Source of the DNA: VBCK01 sp035511515
GTDB lineage: Bacteria; Pseudomonadota; Gammaproteobacteria; Burkholderiales; Burkholderiaceae_F
Direction: 5' to 3'
DNA: 56,582 nt
Assembly (NCBI GenBank): GCA_035511515.1
Contig: DATKFG010000139.1
Location: 1-56,582 of the forward strand
The translations under genes and the position numbers were made by a program. The notes under the pieces are model-generated. The model had not been told where the DNA came from, did no database searches, and was given only the letters and a program-made list of their open reading frames with translations. Below, piece after piece: positions 17,224-27,019 of this stretch (position 1 is its first letter; every line of letters begins with the position of its first letter).

Positions 17224-18276
17224 GCCCGACGAGCTGCAGCCGCCGGTGCGGGCCGACGACTCGGCGCGCTCGGCGCCCGGCTTCGGCTACGCGCTGGCGC
17301 AGGCGCGCGTGCGCGCCGGGCTGAGCCTGGAGCAGACCGCCGCCCGCATCCGGCTGCACCCGCGGCAGTTGCGGGCACTGGAAAACGAGGATCTGAGCGC
17401 GTTACCGTCCGCCGCGTACGTGGCCGGATTCGTGCGCAACTATGCACGCGAGCTCAAGATCGATGCGGGTCCGCTGGTCGAGGACCTCAACGCCAAGCTG
17501 CGGCTCAGCGGACTGGGCACGCTCACGCCCGATCTGGGCCCCTCCGGCATGGTGCAGCTCAGCGTGCTGGACGACCGGGGCTGGCGCCACCTGGTGCTGG
17601 CCGGGATCGTGATCGCTCTGGTGTGCGCCGGGCTGATCGGCGTCTGGATGGCGCAACCGGGGCTTCACCTCGGCGGCGTCATCACGACGCGGGCGCAGGC
17701 CCCTGCGCCTGCGTCCGCCGCCGCGACTCAGGCGGCGCCGGCCGGCGCGGGCGTCGTTGCGGCAGCGCCGCCAACGACGGGCGCAACCGGCGCACAGAAG
17801 AACGTCAACCCGGAAATGACCAGGCACGCCGGTGCGCTCGCGACCGGTACGGCGGCGCCGGTTGCGGCCAATGCGCCGGCCGCGCCCGCCGATGCGGGCG
17901 CACTGCCGCCAGTGGAGTCCGCCGGCTCGACGGCGGCCTCGGCGGCCGCTGCCGAGGCCTCGCGCGTTCCGGCTGCCGAGCTCGTGCTCACGCCAGTGCC
18001 TGGAGCCACGACCGGCCTGGTGCTGCACTTCAACGACCGTTCCTGGGTCGAAGTCAGCCAGCCGGACGGACGGGTGCTGTTGTCGCGCAACGGCGAGGCC
18101 GGCACCATCGAGTTGCTGGACGCCAACCCGCCGCTGGTGCTGACCGTCGGCCGCGCCGAAGCGGTGCAGGTCGAGTACCGGGGCCGGACGGTGAACCTGA
18201 AGCCCTATGTCAACAACAACGGCGTTGCGCGCCTGACGCTTGCCGACGGCCCCGCCACCAGCGGAGGACAGAACCG

Positions 18277-18280
<4 letters not shown>
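17216..18280 (+). CDS. rodZ: cell-shape protein RodZ-like, cytoplasmic HTH and periplasmic domain
   Basis: The 354-residue inner-membrane protein links MreB to the elongasome. Residues about 22-90 are an Xre-type helix-turn-helix (LAQARVRAGLSLEQTAARIRL then YVAGFVRNYARELKI). One membrane segment lies at about 124-146 (LVLAGIVIALVCAGLIGVWM). A low-complexity Ala/Pro/Thr linker of ~120 residues follows, and the C-terminal DUF4115 beta domain (LHFNDRSWVEVSQPDGRVL) ends the protein. Its stop overlaps the ispG start (ATGA). RodZ function is inferred from architecture and position. Confidence 0.9.
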
Positions 18281-19563
<1,283 letters not shown>

Positions 19564-19571
19564 CCGACCGC

Positions 19572-20882
19572 ATGAGCTCGCCGAAGATTGCCGCCGTGCG
19601 CGGCATGAACGATCTGCTGCCAGCGCACGCCCCGCTGTGGGAAGCGTTCGAGGCGGCCGCCATGCGGATCCTGCAAAGCTACGGCTACGCTCAGATCCGC
19701 ACGCCGATCCCGGAATCGACCGCCCTGTTCCGGCGCGGCCTGGGCGAGGTCACCGACATCGTCGAACGGGAGATGTACAGCTTCGTCGATTCGCTGAACG
19801 GCGAGGCGCTGACGCTGCGCCCGGAAAACACCGCCGGCGTGGTGCGCGCCGCCATCGAACACAACCTGCTGTACGAAGGTCCGTGCCGCCTCTGGTACAT
19901 GGGTCCGATGTTTCGCCACGAGCGCCCGCAGCGGGGACGATATCGCCAGTTCTACCAGGCCGGAGCCGAGGCGCTCGGGCTGGCCGGTCCCGATGTGGAC
20001 GCCGAGCAGGTGCTGTTGCTCAAGCGGCTGTGGCAGGCGCTGGGGCTTGCCGGCGTGCGCCTGGAGATCAACACGCTCGGCCAGCCGTCCGAGCGGGCGC
20101 TGCACCGCGCCGAGCTGATCCGCTACTTCGAGCAACACCACGACCGGCTCGATGAGAACGCGCGCCGCAGGCTGCACTCCAATCCGCTGCGGATCCTGGA
20201 CACCAAGAACGCGGCAATGCAGGATCTGGTGGCCGGCGCGCCGCGACTGCTGGACCACCTGGGCGAGGCGTCGCTGGCTCACTTCGAGCAGCTGCAGCAA
20301 CTGTTGAGGTCGGCCGGCGTCGAGTTCACCGTGAATCCCCGGCTGGTGCGGGGACTGGACTACTACAACCTGACCGTGTTCGAATGGGTCACGGACCAGC
20401 TGGGCGCGCAGGGCACCATCTGCGGCGGCGGCCGCTACGACGGGCTGATCGAGCTGCTCGGAGGCAAGGCCGCGCCAGCCTGCGGGTTCTCGATCGGCAT
20501 CGAACGGGTCATCGAGCTGATGGGCGACAATCCGGTCGCTGGCCCGCGGCCCGAATGCCAGGTCTACGTGCTGCATCAAGGCGGTGCCACCCTGGAGCTT
20601 GCGTTGCAGGCCGCTGAGCGGCTGCGCGACGCGGGACTGGTCGCTATCCTGCATGCCGGCGAGGCGAGCCTGAAGTCGCAGATGAAACGTGCCGACGCCA
20701 GCGGGGCGATGTATGCGGTGATCGTGGGCGAACGGGAAGCGGCCGAATCGATGGCCACTGTGAAGGCGTTGCGCGCGGCCGATGCGACGGCCGAGTTTGC
20801 CCAGCAGCAGCCCGTTGCGCTGGATCGCCTGGGGCCGACACTGGCCAACGCGGTTCGGCAGGGGCACTTTGCCAGTCAATAG
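19572..20882 (+). CDS. hisS: histidyl-tRNA synthetase
   Basis: The 436-residue class II synthetase starts MSSPKIAAVRGMNDLLP. Motif 2 appears as PMFRHERPQRGRYRQFYQAGAEALG, and the histidine-specific motifs are LVRGLDYYNLTVFEWV and GGGRYDGLIELLGG. The C-terminal ~100 residues form the anticodon-binding domain. The presence of catalytic arginines and both histidine motifs separates it from the HisZ paralogue at 28116. The start is 8 bases after the ispG stop. Confidence 0.97.
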   Translation: MSSPKIAAVRGMNDLLPAHAPLWEAFEAAAMRILQSYGYAQIRTPIPESTALFRRGLGEVTDIVEREMYSFVDSLNGEALTLRPENTAGVVRAAIEHNLLYEGPCRLWYMGPMFRHERPQRGRYRQFYQAGAEALGLAGPDVDAEQVLLLKRLWQALGLAGVRLEINTLGQPSERALHRAELIRYFEQHHDRLDENARRRLHSNPLRILDTKNAAMQDLVAGAPRLLDHLGEASLAHFEQLQQLLRSAGVEFTVNPRLVRGLDYYNLTVFEWVTDQLGAQGTICGGGRYDGLIELLGGKAAPACGFSIGIERVIELMGDNPVAGPRPECQVYVLHQGGATLELALQAAERLRDAGLVAILHAGEASLKSQMKRADASGAMYAVIVGEREAAESMATVKALRAADATAEFAQQQPVALDRLGPTLANAVRQGHFASQ

Positions 20883-20906
20883 AAACTGAAGTGGATGGGA
20901 TCGAGG

Positions 20907-21545
20907 ATGTCATACGACCTGCAGGAACAGGAACAGCTCGAAACATTGAAGGCCTGGTGGCGGGCCAACAGCAACTGGGTCACGACGGCGGCGGCCCTCG
21001 TCCTGTTGGGGGTTCTGGCCTACCAGGGATGGACCTGGTATCAGCTGCGCCAGTCGGCCGCGGCCTCGGTGCTGTACGAGGAATTCGAACGCGCTTCGAG
21101 CTCCAAGGACCCCAAGGACGCGCTCAAGGCACGCGACCTGACCGGTACGCTGATCGATCAGCACGGCTCGACCATCTACGCGGCGATGGCGGCGCTCAGG
21201 GAGGCCAAAGCCAACGTCGATGGGGCCGATTTGAAGGCGGCCAAGGCGCAATTGACCTGGGCCGCGGAGCACGCCTCCCCGCAAGAGTTTGCGCTGCTGG
21301 CGCGGATACGGCTGGCCGGCCTGCTGCTGGACGAGAAGGCCTACGACCGCGCGCTGGAGGTGCTGAAAGTCGACGTGCCCGGTGCGTTCGCCGGCCAATT
21401 TGCCGACCGGCGCGGGGACGTGTACGTGGCGCAGGGCAAAGTGGCCGATGCGCGCGCCGCCTATACCGAGGCGCTGTCCAAGGCGAGCGTGCAGCCCGCG
21501 CGAGACCTGATCCAGATGAAGCTGGATGCGCTGCCGGGAGCCTGA
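20907..21545 (+). CDS. YfgM-like membrane-anchored TPR protein
   Basis: This 212-residue protein begins MSYDLQEQEQLETLKAWWRAN, the usual start of the YfgM/DUF2133 family. It has one membrane segment at about 22-41 (WVTTAAALVLLGVLAYQGW), followed by a periplasmic helical TPR-like domain (AKAQLTWAAEHASPQEFALLARIRLAGLLLDEKAYDRALEVL). In E. coli YfgM associates with SecYEG and the chaperone PpiD. ATG 20895 is in frame but adds only MGSR. Position between hisS and bamB is conserved. Confidence 0.88.
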   Translation: MSYDLQEQEQLETLKAWWRANSNWVTTAAALVLLGVLAYQGWTWYQLRQSAAASVLYEEFERASSSKDPKDALKARDLTGTLIDQHGSTIYAAMAALREAKANVDGADLKAAKAQLTWAAEHASPQEFALLARIRLAGLLLDEKAYDRALEVLKVDVPGAFAGQFADRRGDVYVAQGKVADARAAYTEALSKASVQPARDLIQMKLDALPGA

Positions 21546-21552
21546 GGCGCGC

Positions 21553-22704
21553 ATGGCAACCGCAAGATTGGCGCTGTCTTGGCGTGGGCCCGTGTTGGGG
21601 CTGGCCCTGACCGCATGGGTGCTGGCTGCCTGCTCGAGCTCCACGGGGCCGAAGCCGAACGCCCTCACCGAGATCAAATCGCCGCTGTCGATCCGGATTG
21701 CCTGGCGCGTGCGGGTCGGTGACGGCCGGCGCCATTTTCTGCAGCCGGCCGTGCTCGAAAATGCGATCTACGCGGCCAGCGCGGATGGGGACCTGGTGCG
21801 CCTCAGTCCGGCCGACGGCAAGGAAGTCTGGCACGTGCGGGCACCGGCGCCGCTGGGCGCCGGGGTCGGGTCGGACGGTTTCGTGGTCGCCGTGGCCGGC
21901 CAGCGCGGCGAGATCTTCGCGTTCTCGGCCGACGGCAAGCTCGCCTGGCAGGCGCTGGTGCCGAGCGACGTTGTGACACCTCCGCTGGTCGGCCACGGGC
22001 TGGTGATCGTGCGTTCGACCGACCAGGGCGTGACGGCGTTCGACGCGCAAAACGGCCACAAGAAATGGACCTTCAAGCGGCAGACGCCGTCGCTGGCGCT
22101 GCGCGCGCCCACCGAACTGCAGTTCTCCGGCGACAGCGTGGTGGTCGGATTTCCGGGTGGCCGTCTGGTCGACATCGCGATCACCAACGGGGCCTCGCGC
22201 TGGGACAGCGCGGTGTCCGAACCCAAAGGCTCGACCGAGGTGGAGCGGCTGGCCGATGTGCTCGGTCCGATCGGCTTGCGCGACAACCAGGTGTGCGCGG
22301 CGTCCTACCAGGGGCGGGTCGCCTGTTTCGACGCCGCCAGCGGCGAGCAGCAATGGGCGCGCGAAATGCCGGCCGGCGGCGGCGTTGCAGTCGACGGCGA
22401 GCAGCTGGTCGGGGTGGACTCGGCCTCGACGATCGAGGCGTTCGTGCGATCCAGCGGTACCGCGCGCTGGTCGTCCAAGCTGCTCGCTAACCGCGGTGTT
22501 TCCTCGCCGGCCGGCCTGGAGAAATGGGTCGCAGTGGGCGATCGCGAGGGCTATGTGCATCTTCTGGACGCCAGCGACGGCAAGCTGGTCGGCCGCATCG
22601 AACTGGACGGCAGCCCGATTGTGGCGCAGCCCCGCGAAGTCGGCGGCGGCATCCTGGTGCAGACCCAGCGCGGCAACCTTGCGCTGCTGATGCCGCAGGG
22701 CTGA
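21553..22704 (+). CDS. bamB: outer-membrane assembly lipoprotein BamB
   Basis: BamB is a lipoprotein of the BAM complex that inserts beta-barrel proteins. The 383-residue product has a lipobox (WVLAACSSS, Cys about 26) and an eight-bladed PQQ-type propeller with repeated motifs such as IYAASADGDLVRLSPADGKEVW, GEIFAFSADGKLAWQ and GYVHLLDASDGKLVG. ATG 21553 gives a proper signal peptide. An upstream in-frame start would overlap yfgM. The order hisS-yfgM-bamB-der is standard. Confidence 0.95.
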   Translation: MATARLALSWRGPVLGLALTAWVLAACSSSTGPKPNALTEIKSPLSIRIAWRVRVGDGRRHFLQPAVLENAIYAASADGDLVRLSPADGKEVWHVRAPAPLGAGVGSDGFVVAVAGQRGEIFAFSADGKLAWQALVPSDVVTPPLVGHGLVIVRSTDQGVTAFDAQNGHKKWTFKRQTPSLALRAPTELQFSGDSVVVGFPGGRLVDIAITNGASRWDSAVSEPKGSTEVERLADVLGPIGLRDNQVCAASYQGRVACFDAASGEQQWAREMPAGGGVAVDGEQLVGVDSASTIEAFVRSSGTARWSSKLLANRGVSSPAGLEKWVAVGDREGYVHLLDASDGKLVGRIELDGSPIVAQPREVGGGILVQTQRGNLALLMPQG

Positions 22705-22766
22705 GTGCTGCCCGGCTCGGATCCGGAGCGGGCCAACGGCGGCGCTGCCAAGCCGAGGTGGTCGCC

Positions 22767-24134
22767 ATGAAACCGGCGGTTGCACTGATCGGGCGCACCA
22801 ACGTGGGCAAGTCGACGCTGTTCAATCGGCTGACCCGAACGCGCGCCGCGCTGGTGGCCGACCTTCCGGGATTGACGCGCGATCGGCAGTACGGCGACGC
22901 CGACGTGGGGTCCGGACCTTTTCTGGTGATCGACACCGGGGGATTCGACCCGGACTCGGGCGAACCGCTGCAGCGTGCGATCAACGAGCAGACGGAAGCG
23001 GCGATTGCCGAGAGCGACGTGCTGCTGTTCATGGTCGACGTGCGAGCCGGCGTGACCCCGCAGGACCAGCGCATCGCCGAGTGGTTACGCGCCAGCGGAC
23101 GGCGCCTGGTGCTGGTTGCGAACAAGGCCGAAGGTCTTGACGCGGCCGCGGGAGCGGAGCTTTACGAGCTCGGCCTGGGGGCACCGGTGCTGATCTCGGC
23201 GGCCCATGGCAGCGGCCTGACCGAGCTGATGGAAGCGGCGCTGGCCGGTCTGCCCCGTCCCGAGGCCCCGCCCGAAGCGCCCGATCCGGCGCGCGGCGCG
23301 CGCGTTGCGATCGTCGGCCGCCCCAACGTGGGCAAGTCGACCCTGGTGAACACGTTGATCGGCGAGCGCCGGATGGTCGCGTCGGATCAGCCCGGAACGA
23401 CGCGCGACGCCATCGAGGTCGAGTTCGAGTTCGGGGGCGACCGCTTCACCCTGATCGATACGGCCGGAATCCGCCGCAAGGGACGCGTGTTCGAGACGGT
23501 GGAGAAATTCTCCGTGATCAAGACGCTGCAAGCGGTCGAGCAGTGCAACGTGGTCGTGCTGCTGCTGGACGCCTCCGCCGAGATCGCCGAACAGGATGCG
23601 CACATCGCCGGTTACATCCTGGAGCGCGGCCGGGCGCTGGTGATCGCCATCAACAAGTGGGACGCGGTCGGCGACGCCCAGCAGCGCGAGCGCATCAAGC
23701 GCGGGCTGCGACGGAAACTGAGTTTCCTCGACTGGGCCAGCATGCACTTCGTGTCGGCGCTCACCGGCACCGGATTGCAGGGGCTGATGCGCTCGGTGGT
23801 CGCCGCCGAGCGGGCCGCTTTCAGCCGCCTGCCGACGCCGCGGCTGACCCGTGCACTGCTGGCCGCGGTGGAGCGTCAGGAGCCGCCCCGGGCCGGAAAG
23901 ATCCGGCCCAAGCTGCGCTACGCGCACCAGGGCGGCTCCAATCCGCCGGTGATCGTGATCCACGGCAATTCGCTGCGGCACGTGCCGGACAGCTACCGGC
24001 GCTACCTGGAAGGATGGTTTCGCGATAAGTTCGAACTGCACGGAACCCCGCTGCGCATCGAGTTCCGCAGCGGAATCAACCCCTATGCACCGACGCGGCG
24101 TGCTGGCAAAGGAGCGGCTTTTCAAGTAGATTGA
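22767..24134 (+). CDS. der: ribosome-assembly GTPase Der (EngA)
   Basis: The 455-residue double-GTPase acts in late 50S assembly. G domain 1 starts at residue 4 with GRTNVGKS, DTGGFDPDSG and NKAEG; G domain 2 starts near 187 with GRPNVGKS, DTAGIRRKG and NKWD. A C-terminal KH-like domain follows. In the first P-loop Thr replaces the more common Pro (GRPNVGKS); the Walker lysine and serine are intact. ATG 22767 lies 62 bases after bamB. Confidence 0.97.
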   Translation: MKPAVALIGRTNVGKSTLFNRLTRTRAALVADLPGLTRDRQYGDADVGSGPFLVIDTGGFDPDSGEPLQRAINEQTEAAIAESDVLLFMVDVRAGVTPQDQRIAEWLRASGRRLVLVANKAEGLDAAAGAELYELGLGAPVLISAAHGSGLTELMEAALAGLPRPEAPPEAPDPARGARVAIVGRPNVGKSTLVNTLIGERRMVASDQPGTTRDAIEVEFEFGGDRFTLIDTAGIRRKGRVFETVEKFSVIKTLQAVEQCNVVVLLLDASAEIAEQDAHIAGYILERGRALVIAINKWDAVGDAQQRERIKRGLRRKLSFLDWASMHFVSALTGTGLQGLMRSVVAAERAAFSRLPTPRLTRALLAAVERQEPPRAGKIRPKLRYAHQGGSNPPVIVIHGNSLRHVPDSYRRYLEGWFRDKFELHGTPLRIEFRSGINPYAPTRRAGKGAAFQVD

Positions 24135-24229
24135 ATTTTGTCGCACTGCACATATCTAACAGGCTATATGGGGCCGGAACGGCGGCTGGCACCGGTGCCG
24201 CCCGCATCCGTAACCGACCGGGAGAGAAC

Positions 24230-24463
24230 ATGAGCAACAAAGGGCAACTTTTACAAGACCCGTTCCTGAATGCGTTGCGCAAGGAACATGTGCCGGTGTC
24301 GATCTATCTGGTGAACGGAATCAAGCTGCAGGGGCAAATCGAGTCCTTCGATCAGTACGTGGTGCTGCTGCGCAATACCGTCACCCAGATGGTCTATAAG
24401 CACGCGATTTCGACCGTCGTGCCGGCACGACCGGTCAATCTGACCGCGGAGTCCGAAACCTGA
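24230..24463 (+). CDS. hfq: RNA chaperone Hfq
   Basis: This 77-residue Sm-like protein forms a hexamer that pairs small RNAs with mRNAs. It begins MSNKGQLLQDPFLNALRKEHVPVSIYLVNG; the Sm1 motif continues KLQGQIESFDQYVVLL and Sm2 is YKHAISTVVP. GGGAGAG lies 3-4 bases before the ATG. The 95 bases between der and hfq contain AT-rich -10-like sequences (TATCTA, CTATAT) but no convincing promoter pair. The stop codon overlaps the probable hflX start. Confidence 0.98.
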   Translation: MSNKGQLLQDPFLNALRKEHVPVSIYLVNGIKLQGQIESFDQYVVLLRNTVTQMVYKHAISTVVPARPVNLTAESET

Positions 24464-25632
24464 GCGGATTCCAGATCGAGCGAGCCCGTTCCGAAGCGCC
24501 CCTGTCGGCGCTGCTGGTGGAGGTTGCGCTGCGCGGCTCGAGCCGCAGCGCGGCCGGCGCTGCCGACGGCGTCGGCGAGTTGCGCCAGCTCGCCCAGAGC
24601 GCGGGGTTTGCGACCGCGGGCGAACTGGTGGCGCGGCGCGACCGCCCGGATCCGGCGCTGTACCTGGGGCGGGGCAAGGTCGAGCAGATCCGCGAGCAGG
24701 TGGCCAGTTCCGGTTCCGGCGTCGTGATCCTGGATGTTGCCCTGTCGCCGGTGCAGCAGCGCAACCTGGAGCGTGAGCTCGGCGTGGCGGTGCTGGACCG
24801 CACGGCGCTGATCCTGGACATCTTCGGGCAACGCGCCCAGAGCCGCGAAGGCAAGCTGCAGGTCGAGCTGGCCCGGCTGCAGCATCTTTCGACCCGTCTG
24901 GTGCGCGGATGGACCCACCTGGAGCGGCAGCGCGGAGGCATCGGCCTGCGCGCGGGGCCCGGCGAGAAGCAGATCGAACTGGATCGCCGGATGATCGGTC
25001 AGCGCGTCAAGCAGCTGCGCGAGCGGCTGCGCACACTGGACTCGCAACGGCGCACCCAGCGGCGCGCGCGGCGCCGGCGCGAGGCGTTTTGCGTATCGCT
25101 GGTCGGCTACACGAACGCGGGCAAATCCACGCTGTTCAATGCGATGACGCGTTCGAGCGCGTATTGCGCCGACCAGCTGTTCGCCACGCTGGACACGACC
25201 AGCCGGCGCTGTTTCGTCGCGCCCGGGGTGCCGGTCGTGCTGTCCGATACGGTCGGCTTCATCCGCGATCTGCCGCACGCGCTGATCGACGCTTTCAAGG
25301 CGACGCTGGACGAAGCCGCGCAGGCCGATCTGCTGGTGCACGTGGTGGACGCGTCCATCGCTTCGCGCGAAGCGCAAATGGACGCGGTCGACGGCGTGCT
25401 GCGCGAGATCGGTGCCGGCGATGTGCCGCGCTGCGTCGTTTTCAACAAGATCGACCGGGTCGCGCGCGCCGCCGCGGTTGAGCGGTCCGCCTGTGGTAGG
25501 ATCGATTCGGTCTGGCTGAGCGCGCAATCGGGCCATGGCCTTGAATTGCTGCGCGGAGCGATCGCGCAACGTGCACAGGAAAGCCCAGCCGACCCTTCCC
25601 GAGGCTTGGAACCACACCATGTCGCTGAATGA
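24460..25632 (+). CDS. hflX: ribosome-splitting GTPase HflX, probable CTG start
   Basis: HflX binds stalled or damaged 70S ribosomes and splits them. Its N-domain (YLGRGKVEQIREQV), the LVRGWTHLERQRGGIGLRAG coiled-coil linker, the P-loop GYTNAGKSTLFNAMT and DTVGFIRDLPHALIDAFK are all present. The first standard start, GTG 24517, would cut into the first beta strand (LSALLVEVAL). A CTG at 24460 overlapping the hfq stop lies 8 bases after GGAG (24448-24451) and restores the N-terminus, giving 390 residues. I prefer CTG; the gene call itself is secure, the start is an inference. Confidence 0.9.
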   Translation: MSGFQIERARSEAPLSALLVEVALRGSSRSAAGAADGVGELRQLAQSAGFATAGELVARRDRPDPALYLGRGKVEQIREQVASSGSGVVILDVALSPVQQRNLERELGVAVLDRTALILDIFGQRAQSREGKLQVELARLQHLSTRLVRGWTHLERQRGGIGLRAGPGEKQIELDRRMIGQRVKQLRERLRTLDSQRRTQRRARRRREAFCVSLVGYTNAGKSTLFNAMTRSSAYCADQLFATLDTTSRRCFVAPGVPVVLSDTVGFIRDLPHALIDAFKATLDEAAQADLLVHVVDASIASREAQMDAVDGVLREIGAGDVPRCVVFNKIDRVARAAAVERSACGRIDSVWLSAQSGHGLELLRGAIAQRAQESPADPSRGLEPHHVAE

Positions 25633-26872
25633 CCCGCAATGGGGTCGCGGCGGAGGAGCGGGCGAGGGAGGCGATGGACAGCGCCCGCAGCGTCGCCCCG
25701 ACGGCCACGAAGGTCCTCCCGATCTTGAAGAGCTCTGGCGCGAATTGAATCGACGCCTGGGGAGCCTTTTCGGCTCCGGCGCGGGCGCAGGCGGCGGTGG
25801 CGGCTCGGATCTGTGGCGCGCCGGGCTGGGCGTGGCGATGGTGCTGGCCGCGATCCTGATCATCTGGATGAGCACGGGCTTTTACATCGTGCAGGAAGGC
25901 CAGGTCGCGGTGGTGACCACCTTCGGCCGCTTCGATTCGATCACCGCTGCGGGATTCCGATGGCGTGCCCCGTGGCCGATCCAGTCCAACGAAATCGTCG
26001 ACGTGTTCTCCACGCGCGAGATCGAGGTCGGCACCAAGGCGCGCAGCCAGGACCGGCTGAAGGAGGCGCTGATGCTGACCGACGACGAGAACATCGTCGA
26101 CGTGCAGTTCAAGGTTCAGTACCGCATCAAGTCCGGACCGGAGCTGGAAAGCGCGGCGCGCGACTTCGTATTCGGCAGCCGATTCACCCCGGACGGCGAT
26201 CCGGCCTCGGTCGTACTGCAGGTGGCCGAGTCGGCGATGCGCGAGGTGGTCGGCAGCCGGAAAATGGACGCGGTCCTGAGCGGGGAGGCCTCCAAGCAGC
26301 AGATCGCCGATGAGGTTCGCGTCAAGATGCAGGACATGCTCGATCGCTACAACACCGGGATCATGATCACTGCCGTGCCGGTGCAGAACGTTCAGCCGCC
26401 CGAACAGGTCCAGCCGGCCTTCAACGACGCGATCCAGGCAGGCCAGGACCAGGCCAAACAGATCAACGAGGGGCAGGCCTACGCCAAGGACGTCGTGCCG
26501 CGCGCGCGCGGGGCGGCCGCCCGCCTGATCCAGGAGGCCGAGGGTTACCGCATCAAGACGATCGAAAACGCCCAGGGCGACGCGGCGCGTTTCCGCCAGA
26601 TCCTGACCGAGTACTCGAAGGCGCCGGCGGTAACGCGCGAGCGGCTGTACCTGGACACGATGCAGCAGATCTTCTCCAGCACGACCAAGGTGCTGGTCGA
26701 TACCAAGGCCGCCAACCCGCTGCTGTATCTGCCGTTCGACAAGCTGCTGCAGCAGGCCACCGACGGCAGCGGGCGCGTGGTGGCCACGCCCGGGGTGTCC
26801 GGCAGCAAGGACTCCGGCGCAGATCTGCGCAGCCGGGACGTTGCGAACGAGCGCGACCGGGAATCGCGCTGA
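25619..26872 (+). CDS. hflK: FtsH-associated membrane protein HflK
   Basis: HflK forms with HflC a large SPFH-family cage around the FtsH protease. The 417-residue product has a Gly/Pro-rich cytoplasmic N-terminus, one membrane anchor at about 70-92 (LGVAMVLAAILIIWMSTGFYIV) and the SPFH/band-7 domain (EGQVAVVTTFGRFDSITAAGF through EAEGYRIKTIENAQGDAARF). It overlaps hflX by 14 bases. A hairpin repeat separates it from hflC, where most genomes have only a few bases. Confidence 0.96.
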   Translation: MSLNDPQWGRGGGAGEGGDGQRPQRRPDGHEGPPDLEELWRELNRRLGSLFGSGAGAGGGGGSDLWRAGLGVAMVLAAILIIWMSTGFYIVQEGQVAVVTTFGRFDSITAAGFRWRAPWPIQSNEIVDVFSTREIEVGTKARSQDRLKEALMLTDDENIVDVQFKVQYRIKSGPELESAARDFVFGSRFTPDGDPASVVLQVAESAMREVVGSRKMDAVLSGEASKQQIADEVRVKMQDMLDRYNTGIMITAVPVQNVQPPEQVQPAFNDAIQAGQDQAKQINEGQAYAKDVVPRARGAAARLIQEAEGYRIKTIENAQGDAARFRQILTEYSKAPAVTRERLYLDTMQQIFSSTTKVLVDTKAANPLLYLPFDKLLQQATDGSGRVVATPGVSGSKDSGADLRSRDVANERDRESR

Positions 26873-26933
26873 CACGGGCGAAACGATGACTCAAGGACTC
26901 CGGCGCGCGGCCCTCACTCTCAGAGGCTCGGCT

Positions 26934-27018
26934 GCCCTCACCCCCGCCCCCCTCCCGCACGCGGGAGAGGGGGGATTCGCGCGGGAATTGGCCTGCGGCC
27001 AATTCCCGGAAGGCTCGA
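26934..27018 (+). repeat. two-hairpin dispersed repeat between hflK and hflC
   Basis: The head GCCCTCACCCC is followed by hairpin 1 (47-56 pairing with 63-72 of 26900, 9 of 10 pairs) and by hairpin 2: CGGGAATTGGCC (26982-26993), loop TGC, GGCCAATTCCCG (26997-27008), a perfect 12-bp stem. The tail GGAAGG (27008-27013) lies 6 bases before the hflC ATG and is the best ribosome-binding site available. The whole architecture recurs at 51467-51553 with compensated stem changes. Confidence 0.85.
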
Positions 27019-27019
27019 A

